DNA of 64,000 nt, taken from contig JAVTVJ010000771.1 of the NCBI GenBank assembly GCA_034509425.1, positions 496,001-560,000 on the forward strand, given 5' to 3'. Made by a program: the position numbers and the translations under genes. Source of the stretch: Eopsaltria australis (Eukaryota; Chordata; Aves; Passeriformes; Petroicidae). Below the pieces are notes generated by a model. The model saw nothing but the letters and a program-made list of their open reading frames with translations, was not told the origin of the DNA and did no database searches. This document shows, piece after piece, positions 51,131 through 62,796 of the stretch (position 1 is the first letter of the stretch; each line of letters opens with the position of its first letter).

Positions 51131-51815
51131 TCCGCATAACCTGGAAGCCCTTTGGCCAATTTAACGCAAATTTGACAGCAGCAGAGAGCTTGGAAATAAA
51201 TGAGTTCCTGCAGGCCTTGTGAAGAGCAGGTAGCTGAGTCAGGACAGTGACAAGGGGCTGAAGGAGACCCTTTTCTTCAAGGGCTTCAGCAGTGCCTCCA
51301 AATGACTGTGGCAGCTGCAGGAGAAGCTCCAGCTGGAGCTTGCAGTCATTAGTCTCAGAGACAGCCTCCCTCCTGAAGGCATGGGAAGCTAGGCTTCATT
51401 AAGTCTCCTACTCTTAGGGTTGCTTGCTAAAAAAGAGGTGGCTTGGAACCCCTTTATTTTGCTCTGTGTGATGGGCAGTAACCTGCAGCAGGCACCTGCA
51501 GCACTTCTTCACTTGCTGCCTTTGCACAAGGCCAGTTAGAGACCTTCCATCAGGGTCTGCCAGCAGAGAGAGACCTTGGCACTTCCTCACACTCTGCCCT
51601 GCTCTCCTTCCCTGCCCTCTCCTGACCCATCTGGAGGCTGTCTGAAGGTGCTGTCTCACAGTGTGGCTGAGCTTCTGCAATATCCCAGCTGCTAATTAAA
51701 AGGGTTTTGTGCCCCTGTCCCCCAAAGAAAAAAACGTTGCTGCTGTCTTAATGAAAACTCTTTCCTTGGGTCATTCTTTCTTCAGCTCGTGTGGAGGTCA
51801 AGCATGGGGAGAGGA

Positions 51816-51833
51816 GTGTGTGTGTGTGTGTGT
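51816..51833. repeat. (GT)n microsatellite
   Basis: Nine GT dinucleotides in a row within intron 1. This is a simple repeat with possible length variation. Confidence 0.9.
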
Positions 51834-52084
51834 TGCCAGGAATAAAGTGAGTGGGAAAGCAAGACTGCTTTTTTACCATGGCAGCTGGTACCTAGATCAG
51901 CTTCACTGCATTGTGAAACCACATTTTTAAACTGAATCTCCTGGGATGAGGGTGTTGCTGCCACTCTTCTCTCCGTAGAGAATCTGTTGCAGTGAGGCTG
52001 CTTTTGAGTAGGTGCTGAGCTGAGGTAGCTGAGTCTACAGCAGTGGTCAATGAATGCAGTCCTTTTGGAGAGTCCTTCACTCAG

Positions 52085-52240
52085 TGGTTGAGGTTGGAAA
52101 GGATCTTTGGAGATCATCCAAGCCCCCTGCAGGTTGCTCAGGATCATGTCCAGATGACTTTTGAATACCTCCAGGGATGGAGACTCCACAATCTCTTGAG
52201 GCAGCCTGTTCCAGTGGGCAGTTACCCCTCGCTGTTGTGC
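52085..52240 (-). mobile_element. CR1 LINE fragment, antisense to IGSF3
   Basis: The + strand reads GGTTGAGGTTGGAAAGGATC, then TTGGAGATCATCCAAG, TTGCTCAGGATCATGTCCAG, the CCAGGGATGGAGACTCCAC block and GGCAGCCTGTTCCAGTG, the antisense order of a CR1 3' end. On the minus strand one frame reads HWNRLPQEIVESPSLEVFK, the familiar CR1-derived peptide. Similarity may continue weakly to about 52340. It is inactive. Confidence 0.9.
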
Positions 52241-53380
52241 GTTGTTTTTGTTTATTTGTTTAGTATTGAAAGTGTTTTCCTGTGCTCTCCAGCTGGTCAG
52301 CTCCCCCTGGTGCATGGGCTTGTTCCTCCTTAGGGAGGAGAATGGCATAATTGTCCTTCTTATCCACTGATAGCAATACTGTGCTTGGGAGGGAATGATT
52401 GTACCGTTCTTCCTTCCAGCCTGGAAGAAACAGTAACAAAAATGCTTCTGCATCCCTTTTTTTGTTCTGTTTTGTTCTATTTTCCTTTCCAAATGCCAGA
52501 AAGATCCTGTCCTCCCATTTGAAATGAGAGCCTTGGTAGTTTGGTGACAACTGCTGATAGTCTGTGTAGCATGTCAAACTAATAAATTATAGTGTATGCA
52601 GACAAGGAGTTCTAACATCTTAATTAGCAATAAAAGGGAGCAGGTAGCTGAAGAATCTCCCTTGATCTTTGTCTGTCTTTCAGGGATGCTGCCTGACTGA
52701 ATCACAGAAGTTTTGAGAGGCAGCATCTTGCTGCTGCTGAGTGAACAGGGGAGAACCCAGATGAATTTGTGGGGAGGAAATGGAAGCTGCTGCTGTATGG
52801 CTGTACTTCATATTCATGTGATCCTTTATGGTGGGGTGGGAAAACTATCTTGGAGAAATGCATGCTTTTAGCCAGTACACTTGACTTTGGGGATAAGTCA
52901 ATTTGCTGTTTACCTGAAAGCTCTTTCTGCTGAAGGAGTATAAGAAGGCAGCTTTGCCTTGCAATTTGAATGGTCATGGCTGAGGGGCACAAATGTTTCT
53001 TTTTAGCATGCCAGAAGGAACAGGGAGAGATTGCCTCAGCTGCATTCTTTTCTAGATATTACATTTTATAACTTTTTTAGTGTTATTTTTACAGATCTGT
53101 GTGCTCCAAAGGAAGTGGGGGGCAGGTGCAGACCCGTGCCTAAAGATAAAGCTGGAGGAATGGTGTGCTCTGGGAGGTAGGAAGGAATGTGCAGCAGGGC
53201 AGTTTGTCATCAGCTCTTCCAGCCTGTCAGTATTTAACAGATTGTTGTTAAGTTTCTCTCTCTAGAAGGTAATCAATTCGGGGTTAAGCAATTAATAAAT
53301 GGCTGCCTGAGGCTTCCAGTTTGGAGGTTGAAAAGGAGATGCTCTGGCCCTGCCTGGAAGAACAAAGATGCAAATAAAAG

Positions 53381-53430
53381 TTGCAGTGTCCAATGTAGAA
53401 ACAAATTATTGTTTCATCCTTTCAGCATTT
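53381..53430 (+). repeat. Dispersed repeat pair, copy A
   Basis: These 50 bases, starting TTGCAGTGTCC and ending TTTCAGCATTT, match 55717-55767 at about 46 of 51 aligned positions with one single-base gap. Two of the four substitutions sit where the other copy has CG, as expected from CpG decay. Family unknown. Confidence 0.8.
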
Positions 53431-55716
53431 CAGAGAAAATAAGGATGCTGAACTCCTAAGTGTCATCCTCACCAAAGTAAGGGAAAATCTGGAGTCACTT
53501 GGAGCAAGGGGAAGGGCAGGAAACCAAATAAGCAACTTCAAGGAGAATGGAAAGATGGGCCAAAACACTGGTGTTTCTCTTTGGAGGTGGAGGGAGGCAC
53601 TTGTGTGTCTGTCCTTCCTCCCTGTGTTTTAAATAAAGAGAACAAGAAGCTTAGTTTTTCTTTAGGAAAAATTAATTTGAGGGAAGGTAAGAAACCACGT
53701 TCTCCATGCATCAGAAGTATTTTAAGAGATCTCTTCATGAAAGAAAGGGAATTCCTTTAATGAAAGGCTGGGTAGTAAATGCTGTTTCCTCTTGGCAAGG
53801 ATAATGTGAAGGTGAGATTTGGGACTCTACACTCTTTTCTCCTGGGAGAGTATTTTAAGCATCTGGGATGTTATGAGGTAAATTACAGCAATAATAGGGA
53901 CATTCTGTTTTTTAATATTGGAACAGATTGCAGAGCGTGCAGGAAAACGAAAAGCGAAGTGACATTAAAACGTTATTGACTGTGAAACAAAATGAAGTTT
54001 CTTATTGTCTGAGAGTGAGTGATAGCACGGGGAATAACGTTTGACAATTCTTAGAGTGACCCTGGACACTGAACATGCAGGACTTGAAGACTAAAGAAGG
54101 ATAATAAAAAGAAATACAGGGGCTGGAGGGCATAATGAACTATGCCAGAAATTTCCTGCCTAGCTTTGATGCTTGAAACAATTTAATTTCACCCCCCCCT
54201 CTTGATAGGCTGGGAACACATCCCAGCTAAGAGTTCAGCAGTCCAAAATGTGTGTTGGTGCTTCGTAGGTTTGGTACTAGAATGGCAATGCTGAATCTTT
54301 CAGAGATCTGGGGGCAGTTCTAGGGACACCAGGGTAAATGGTATGTCCTGACATATATTTTAAGAGCTGAAAGAACAGGAAGAAAAAGCACACCTAAGGA
54401 ATCTTAGGAGACTTCACTTTTTGTGGAGGTCTACACTAAATCTTACCGGGAGCACCTGTGGTGACAGCTTCAGAACTCAGGGTGGGGAGGTGGTAATGAA
54501 GCCATCACTGCTTTTCATATAAAAGTAGGCATTGCCTTGGGCATTCCAGCAGAAGGCTGTAAATGCTGGTTTGTATTGCAGTGCTTAACCAGGTCTGGAA
54601 CCAGCAGCAGTGATACAAGTCACTGGGGCATGCATTCAGTGGGCTGTGAGGAAGAAGAGGCTCCTAAGGATAAGGCACGAGGAGCAGAGCAAGTTGGAAG
54701 CACTGCGTGGGCAATCCAACACTTCCTGCCTGCATACTCCCAATATAAGCAGAATCTGCCAGGGAGCTTCTGCTCGAGTGTTCTTCCCAGAATGATAAGG
54801 GCAACAATGTGGAGAACGTGCTGATCTGAGAGATGGGAAAGGGCTGCAAAGGTCGTGTTCCGACCTTGGAGATGAAGAAATAGTTGATTAAATGATTCAC
54901 GGGACAAGCTCTACTGTAAGCACAGAAAAGAGCTGGCATTCTGTGGGGTTAGTCAAAACTTTGGTGAATACAAGGATTGCAGGTTTTAAGGGATTCTTTT
55001 TTTTCTTGGCATCTTTGCAGCAAAATAATAAAACTGCAGTAAGCAGTAGGTGTGTTGCACAAAGATGTTTGAGCTCCCAGCAGTCACTTACCCTTACGAA
55101 TCTGAACCAGCAGGGCAGCCAGCTCAGCCTGTCCCTCGTGCACCAGCAAGTGTTGTTACTCACCTTTTACATCCAGGTACATCTTGTGCCACCAAGTGCT
55201 TCAAAGCCCTTGAGAAGTGAGGAGGCTGAGCACCACGAGCTCCAGAGCTCAGGGATCTGTGTGCAGAAGGACTGCCCGGCCATCTTCCTTCCTTTGCTTA
55301 TTATGGGTATTACTCTTTTTTCTGACCACAGGCGTGTCTGGCTGGCTTCTGGACGCTGAGTGTACTTCGACTTTTCAAAGTAAAGCTGTACTAGATTAAA
55401 GAGTAGTTTCAGGCTTCTGTGCAGCAAAGTGACTTTAAATATAGTTTCTGGTGAGATGATGGAGAGTGATAGAATTGTAAGAGCAGGGAGATCTTGTGTC
55501 ATGCATCCCCTGGGGCAGGTTCCTCTCTGCCTTATGGTATCCTCGAAGAAAAGTAAATGTCTATTAGAGGAGGCTGTAGTGTGAGATGCCTCAGTCTGAC
55601 AGAACAGTCTCTCTGGTGCCTCACTTTCCTAGCTGCTGGGAAATGGAGCGTTTAGCTAGCTCCCATGACCAGTCTGAATCTCCTCTTTTCAAGTCCAAGC
55701 CTATTGTTTCTTGTCT

Positions 55717-55767
55717 TTGCAGTGTCCAGCGTAGATAACGAATTATTATTTCATCCTTTCAGCATTT
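55717..55767 (+). repeat. Dispersed repeat pair, copy B
   Basis: The second copy of the 50-bp repeat, in the same orientation and 2.3 kb downstream of copy A. It keeps two CG dinucleotides that appear as TG and CA in copy A. The flanks are not obviously similar. Confidence 0.8.
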
Positions 55768-58700
55768 TTAAAAGTTTAAAGGTTGCAGTAATACAGATGA
55801 TGTGTGGCTCAAGAATATGCTGTTCTAAGGTGGTGTTAAAACTAGCATATTTTAACATGCCTAATTGTAGAACAGGGAAGGAGCAGTTAGAGGAATGTGA
55901 TATCCATACAGGATGTCGTTTGCTTAAAAAAGTGGGGGGAAGAAATCACAAGGGCAGATCACATTGCACACTGTGCATCTGCAGAATACCAATGCCATAC
56001 TGGGGAAAAATAAGGAAGTCTTCTGTCAATATAAGGGCCAGATCTAAGAAGAACCAAAGGATGCAAAATGGCTCTGATCTTGGCGAGGGGTTTGGATGTC
56101 TGACTGGATGCATAATTATAGCAGAGGTACAAGACCTCTTTTGCAGTCAGAACTTGGGAAGCTAGTCACAGACCACAACAATATATGGTGATTAAAAGAA
56201 ATGTCATCTCTTTCAGATTTATTGAAAACATTTTTTCTTGAAAGACAGTAAACATCTGCTGTGGAAGTGAGACAGAGCAGTGAGCAGAGACAAGGGAAGG
56301 CAGTGGTGTTGCAAGAACAAAGAGCTTCGTTGACGGCTTCTGTCTGGTTTGCCCATGCTTTGATATTTCCCCACTGATTCTGATATTTCCATACCAATTA
56401 TTGTATAAATTGCTCCTGGCTGACCTCACCACTTAGCCATCCTTAGTTGTCTTAGCTGTGGGAGGAATTTGAATGAGGGATGAATAGCTTTATGAGTTGG
56501 TTTAGGAAAGATGGTCCATGTGCTGGGAGTGGTGGGATGGTGGCAGGAGTGGATGAGGAGGAGGATTGGGGATCAGGCATCCTTTTGGTTGCACCATTTA
56601 AACATTAAAGCAGAAGGGTGGAGGATAGGGACAGAGTTGTTCTGCAGGTGGTTCCAGCCAGCCTTTTCAGTACACTGAGCTCTCTTGGCATGACAAAAAA
56701 ATACACCAAGCAAAACACTGTGTTTTCCCAGAATGAGGCTTTACCATACTGGGGGGATGGGAGGGGGCTTACCACATGTTTTCTCCTGATAGCATTGTTT
56801 TTTTTCCATCTGGCAGCAGGTTGCAGTGTAGGGAGATTGTTCCTGCTGTGACTCATTTCTGCAAAAATTAAGCTCAAACCCAATTTTTGGTTGTGTGCCT
56901 TAACAGGAGACTTCACAGAATAGCAGGTGTGTGCTGCTAAAAGATTGTCTCTGTTTTGGTGTTGCCTGGTGGGGCAGAGTGTCCCTCAGAGATTTTATTA
57001 GTCTTCAGCCCATGGGAGAAAATGATAGTTGTTGGGGAAGTGTACTCAGTGGCTGGGCAATGTGGAAGAGCCTTCTTGAAATGAATTACTGTCTCACGGC
57101 TAATAACCCTGCTGTGGAGTCCAGAGGAAAAGCAGGGACTGAGTAATGGGCTGGGTTTGGCAGGATGTGTCTGCATCCTCTGTGGGTGACAGAAGGGAGA
57201 GAGGAAGGGCCATCCCCTGGGAGGCCTCATGCATAAGTGAGACTGAAAAATTAATCTGAATTAAGATGGAATACGAGCTTGGAGGATGCTAACTGTCCCT
57301 GAGTCATTCAGTAGAAGCAAAGGCCTGAAGTCTGCCGGCACTTGCCTCACCTCAGACAGCACCATCCTGTGCATTGGAGTGCAGTGGCCAGCTGGGTGGT
57401 CAGCCTGGGCTCCTGCAGGTCCCCTGCCCCCCAGACCTGCAGGAGGGCAGCAGTGGCTACAGCCTGTGGGGCACTTGCACCTGCTCTTGGGTTGAGCTTG
57501 CCCGGAGCGTCTCTCAAGCTCGGAATTAGATGCTTTAGCACTCGTGTCTGAATTGTCTTCATCACTGGGGACTTTCTGCCAGCTCCTGTGGTCTGCTGCA
57601 GATGCTAATTTGTCACAGCCAAGTAGGATTTATGCACGCTCCCCTTCTCTTCTCTTCCCTTCCCTGCATAGGGGCACAAGCTCCCATGTCTGTTCTAAGG
57701 GTGTTTGAGGGAACGAATTTGGTTCTTCAGAGCAGAAATAGACATTCTCTTAGAGAAGAAGCCGAAATGGTAGGTCTTTTAGCTTTTCTTGTTGTACATC
57801 CAAGGCACGGTCTGCAGACCAGATGTGACCCACACGATTGAAGAGTACAGTCTGCAGTGGCATCCGTGGTGAAGGGGCATGGGGACAGCTGTACCAGTTC
57901 AGAGTAAATCCTGCACCTTGCTCAGCATCCTGCCTCAGAAACCTGTAGGCAGGCATCTGTGCCTTTGTAGCTTGTTTTGGGAGCCTTACGAACCCGATGT
58001 GATTCATGTATTTAGTAGCCCTCTTTCACGTGCTTGTCCCACTCATATTTTGACACATGTAAACTTTTTCCATACCCCCAGTATCCTTGGGCAAGGGCAT
58101 CCAAAGGTCTACTGTGTGCAGCAGCAAAAATTGCCTCACTTGTTATAAATTTGGATCTGACCGGTTTCCCAGCCCTTGGTTTTTAAACTAGAAGAGACAG
58201 TAAAGGGTCAAATTCTTGGCCATCCTTGCCATGGTATATATATTAGAGAAAAAAAACCTTTACCAGATCCCCTTCAAGTCACCTTTTTTTCTCCCAACTC
58301 CATTATTTCTGACAGAAAAGCCATTCCCTAGTGTTTATCATTGTTGTTGCTCTTTTCTTGACACTTTCTCAGGAGCACCTGTAAGTTGAACAAACAACAG
58401 CGACAACAACAAAACCCAGATGTGTGCTGTGTATTTGTGAAAAGAAAGATCTCTTTGGAAATGTTTTCTCTCCAATAACTGTAGTCAAAGGCACAAAGTA
58501 ATTTTTAAAGGAAATTTAGGATTAGTATTGTCAGTTATTGACAAATAGTACTTTAGAGCTTCTCAGTGAAGGAAAACTGCTGTAAAGCTGCAGGGGTAGA
58601 AATATCCTCTCAAATTATGTAATCTATTTGGTATTCAGCACTGTTAGCCCCATGCTTGTAGAAGATATGGAAAACTGTTGAGACGTTTTTAGTTGCTCTC

Positions 58701-61700
58701 TAGTGATTGGAGACCCAGGACTACTGGCAGTGATTATTGATATCTAAGATAATTTGGTGCAACTGCTGTAGCGCCTTTGGATGTGGTGCAGACATAACCC
58801 ATATGGTCTGAGATGGGGAGAATATTTGTGCAAGAGGCTCTTCATCATTCTGTCATGAGTTTTTATTTATTCTTTTGATCTGTCAATGCTGTGGCAGAGT
58901 TTCTGTGTGCTCAGGCATCCTTTCTTTCATTACACCCACCTGTCCCTTGCAATAAGCCTTGAGTCAATGTTCTCAGCTAAAATTTCGCACGCCTGTTCCT
59001 CTGAAAGGGACCTGAAAGTCCACCTCTTTACCAGAGGGTAAATGTTTGTCACTTTCTGAAAGTGGGGCATCTTCAAAGTACTTCAGATCAGGCACCTGAA
59101 ATGACCAGTTGTGTGTGGAAAACCTGAGCAAGCTCCGAGCTCTGCGTGTGTCTCCGTGGAAAGGTCGGATCTTGCCAAAATCGTCTGAGGTTGCTGAGAG
59201 GGTACAGATTTTGCAAAGACACAATGTACTCAGAAGGTGAGCTGCAGCACTGCTGGGGGAGATGTCTGGCTGACTTGATGCTCCTTTCCTGCTCCCTTCT
59301 TCTTTGGAGAGGCACTGAAATCCTGGCTGTGGTGTGACAAGGGAGACTCGGATGATTGTTTGACTCTGACATTGCATTTTTCTCCTACCTTTCCCTGGTT
59401 TCCCATGACATTTGCAGTGGCCCTGGAGCCTGCTGGGCTGGGTGGCACAGGGGAGGGGTAGGGACTGGGCATCTGAGGTTCCTGAGCATCACTGTCCCTT
59501 GCTGCTTGAATCTGATCATCTGGCTGCAGTGTCCCCTTGTCGCACTGCTCTTATCCCCCGTGCACCTCCAGGAGCTGGGAGATGGCTAAGCTGAGAGCTG
59601 CCTGGCTGTTGTTTGGCTTGCTCCTGGCTCTAAAGGCTGTCAACAATAGCCCTAATCTGTAGGGGATGAGGATCAGGGAATGGCTTCCTCATCGCATGGG
59701 ATTTGCTGTCTTTTGGAAAAAACAGATGCACAAACCTATAACTTCTTACTGATTTTAAAGTAGCGCTTGGCTCACTACCTGCTCCCTGTCAGCCCTTGCG
59801 TTGTCAGTAAATTATGTTGGATTTGCAATTAAAAGCCAGCTGTGCCAGTACAGTGCCAGCCAAATACCACCATCACTGTCTCCTGGGTGTCCTGGGGAAG
59901 GTGTGGAGCGCACAGCTCTCCCTGCAATGAGCTGTTCTCTCACTTCAAGAGGGAGTGATAAGAGTTTAAATGGGATCTCAGGCATGTTATTTTTGTTAAT
60001 CAGAGCACTTGCTCGCTAAGAAATGCGGTTCTCTTCTTAATGCTGTGTGTTGTGGATGTAGCAATTCCCAGAGCTTGCAAAATGCCAAACATCATGCAAA
60101 AGGTAACTGTTTGAGGACAGCATGTACTGGTGGATGTCTGCCTCGGGCTGATTGTTTTTCTTCTTTCCTTTCTTCATTAAAATAGTTTTGGAGAAGTATT
60201 TCTGCTTCTGCTGTTTCGGATTTTTTTGAAGTGTTGCAAAGCATTTGTGCCCAACTGAGTTGGAGCAGGAGTTTGCAGCACTGAGGATGTGCTGTTCCCT
60301 GCTCCTCTGGAGATCCAGCCTGTTCAGCCAGCTTCTGAACCTTCATGTCTCACCTCTGGGACAGTAGCCTGCTGGCCATGATGGTGGTGAGATTTGACAT
60401 CTACCAAAAATGTACGCTGTGGGTCCCCAGGGTTGTGATCTTCCACTGAGCTCTGGAAGTCTGATACCCATCTCTGATAAAATGATATTTTTCAACTAGA
60501 TAGCTGGAAAACTCCTATGTACAAAATCCAACACCATGTTAAAAGCCTGATAAGCAAAGTTGTGCACTTAGCTGAGAAATATCTGAATGTGTTGTGGGTG
60601 CAGCTTTTAGTTCCTACCACTGCATGTTTGCCTTGTGGTGCAATTTTAATTGTCATTGCAGGTGGGATATCTGTATGCTGCAGCAAGGCTACACGTGCAT
60701 ACAGAAATTGGATTGTGAGCTGTCCTTAGGTGTGTAATAAAGATCTTGCCCTTCCTGCTGCTTTGAAAACGGTTCACTTCAAAGGCTGCAGTATTTGCTT
60801 TGTCCTTTGGCCTTTGTGGGATGAGAGAAGAGGCTTGTCTGCACTTTAGATGTGTGAGTTGTCCCTAGCAGTATCTTTCCCCAGGATGAAGAGATTGGTA
60901 CAGCAAACAGTTGGGGGAGTGTTTGCCTCTGTTGTTCCTCTCCCTGTTTGTTTCAAATGTGCTAGCTTTCCCCGTCCTCCCCTTAAATCACATTATTTCA
61001 TAAAGAGGAAAAAGAAACATAATTTGGAGCAGCAGCAAGCTGAGCCCAAGTTAATAGTTTGAATTGCGCTCCATCTGTTCAGCTGCATGCCCTGATGGAT
61101 GTGCTGAACCCATTTTTCACAATTTGTTTTAAGCTGCTAAGAACCATCTCTCCTGGCTCCCGTCCAGGCTGGCTGTGGAGAAAAACTTCGTTTCTGGACA
61201 TCGATGTCCAGAGGGCAGGATTGAATCAATGAACCCCGGATTCAAGGCTACCTCTTCACCTGCAAGATGCCAGTTTCTGAAAGGTTAAATTCTTGTCTGG
61301 ACTTGAGCATTGTTACTGAAAATTAGAGAGAGGGGGGGAAACCCCCAACATCCACACGCACAGAGAGGATAAAATTTGCAAACGTGATTATGCAGGACCT
61401 GCTTTAAATCGGCTTATTGCTGTTTTATGATGGCAAGCAAGCAGCCACAGAAGCTGGGGTGATTGGCCTTGCCATGTGTGCATGCTACTGGTAACTCAAT
61501 AACCGATGAACACCCACCGTGGTCTCCAGACCTCGAGCCTTTGATGTAGCAACAAACAAGATAGATTGCTGTAATTTATCTGGCCCCTGGAGGGCTGTGC
61601 TGGTAATGTGCCATGAGCCCAAGGGCCAGCCATCCATAATCTGTGTAAAAATACGGATCGCAGTCACCGTGCTGTGGGGCTGTCTTTGTTTTGTGCTGCA

Positions 61701-62418
61701 CATGTTTGTGTTTGTACAGTGCACGGTGCTGGGCCCTGACTTATGCAGCCAGGGGCACTGAGCTTCAGTGTGATGTGCCCACTCCTTCCATTAACTTTAA
61801 TTGGTATTGTTATGTACTAAATGCACACCTTTCAAATAGACCTGGGGAGGCAGTGCCGGAAACTTGATATTTCTCTGTGCACCTTTACAAGCGTTAGAGA
61901 GAATGGAGGTGTGCTGGGTTTGGGGAAAAAGAATGGGATTTTGTTGCAGCTGAAGCCTGTGGCAGGTTTGCTGATGGAGAACAAGTGCCTGGGGCATTGG
62001 AGTTGGGTAGCCCAGCAACTGGAGGAGAGGGAGTGTAGCCCCCTGGCTTGCATGTGGGCTTCTGTCCATGGGGTGATAAGAGTTGGAATGTAAAAGTACT
62101 GAAAACAGAGACCTGTCACCTTGAGTTTCTGATTTGTTACTGTGTGGTGCGTTGCCCTTTCATGCCTGGGCTCTTCCAGACAAGGGGTTTATGTTACCTC
62201 AATGCTGCTTCTTCCATGGGGTGTTAAAACACTTCTGTTGAGTCAGCAAGAATTCTTCGCTGTAACTCGGGGGGTGCTGGGCCGGAACCTGATGTGCCAG
62301 CTGTAAAATGGGAAATGAGGACTTGCCTTGTGGAAAAGGGGTAGGATGGGTAATATGTGGGTGTAGGTGTGGGGATTGCCTGCCGATCAGTAACGCTGGG
62401 CTCCTCTCCTCCCCACAG

Positions 62419-62796
62419 GCATGGCACTGGCCCAGCGGCAAGTGACGGTGCAGGAGGGACCCCTGTACCGCACGGAGGGCTCCCACATCACCCTGTGGTG
62501 CAAGGTGAGCGGCTACCAGGGCCCGGCGGAGCAGAACTTCCAGTGGTCCATCTACCTGCCCTCTGCCCCCGAGAGGGAGGTGCAGATCGTCAGCACCGTG
62601 GACCCCTCGTTCCCCTACGCCATCTACACGCAGCGTGTGCGCAGCCGCGGCATCTTCGTGGAGCGGCTGCGGGGCGATGCTGTCCTGCTGCACATCACCG
62701 AGCTGCAGGAGCGCGACGCCGGCCAGTACGAGTGCCACACCCCCAACACCGACGAGAGGTACTTCGGCAGCTACAGCGCCAAGATGAACCTCGTGG
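62419..62796 (+). CDS. IGSF3: IGSF3 coding exon 2 (first V-type Ig domain)
   Basis: This 378-bp exon, phase 1 at both ends, encodes the end of the signal peptide (M16-A19) and residues Q20-V140 of IGSF3, a type I cell-surface protein of the EWI family (with PTGFRN, IGSF8 and CD101) that associates with tetraspanins and acts in cell adhesion and neuronal morphogenesis. QVTVQEGPLYRTEGSH and GP-x-EQNFQW match IGSF3 as I know it. V-domain hallmarks are present: C42 in the B strand, W57 in the C strand, and D114-A-G-x-Y118-x-C120 in the F strand, giving the canonical C42-C120 disulfide. The acceptor (CCCCACAG/GC) and donor (G/GTAAGC at 62796/62797) are strong. Only 7 of 125 complete codons end in A or T, against AT-richer introns. 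No N-x-S/T sequon is present. An ATG at the exon start is not a true initiator, since it sits inside the signal peptide. Later exons lie beyond the window. Confidence 0.95.

Larger units (their letters stand above)
35894..62418 (+). other. IGSF3: IGSF3 intron 1 (26.5 kb, phase 1)
   Basis: The intron runs from GTAAGT at 35894 to a strong acceptor (CTCCTCTCCTCCCCACAG) at 62418. No additional exon was recognised in it. Open frames up to 273 residues (38303-39124) show no domain and appear to be chance. Contents called separately are three minus-strand CR1 fragments, a 25-bp minisatellite, simple repeats, a pyrimidine-rich belt at 49690-51130 and a diverged pair of 50-bp repeats. Other stretches longer than 300 bases show nothing I can name. 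Long first introns of this kind often carry enhancers; 46480-46960 and 61380-61790 are AT-rich or unique-looking stretches that could be tested. Confidence 0.8.

Noticed and set aside
51782..52492. 236-codon minus-strand frame
   Set aside because: Its central part is antisense CR1 3'-end sequence (HWNRLPQEIVESPSLEVF); the ends are unrelated intron DNA. Not a host gene.
62199..62738. 179-codon minus-strand frame opposite exon 2
   Set aside because: Antisense shadow of the GC3-rich coding exon. The sense strand has the conserved Ig domain.
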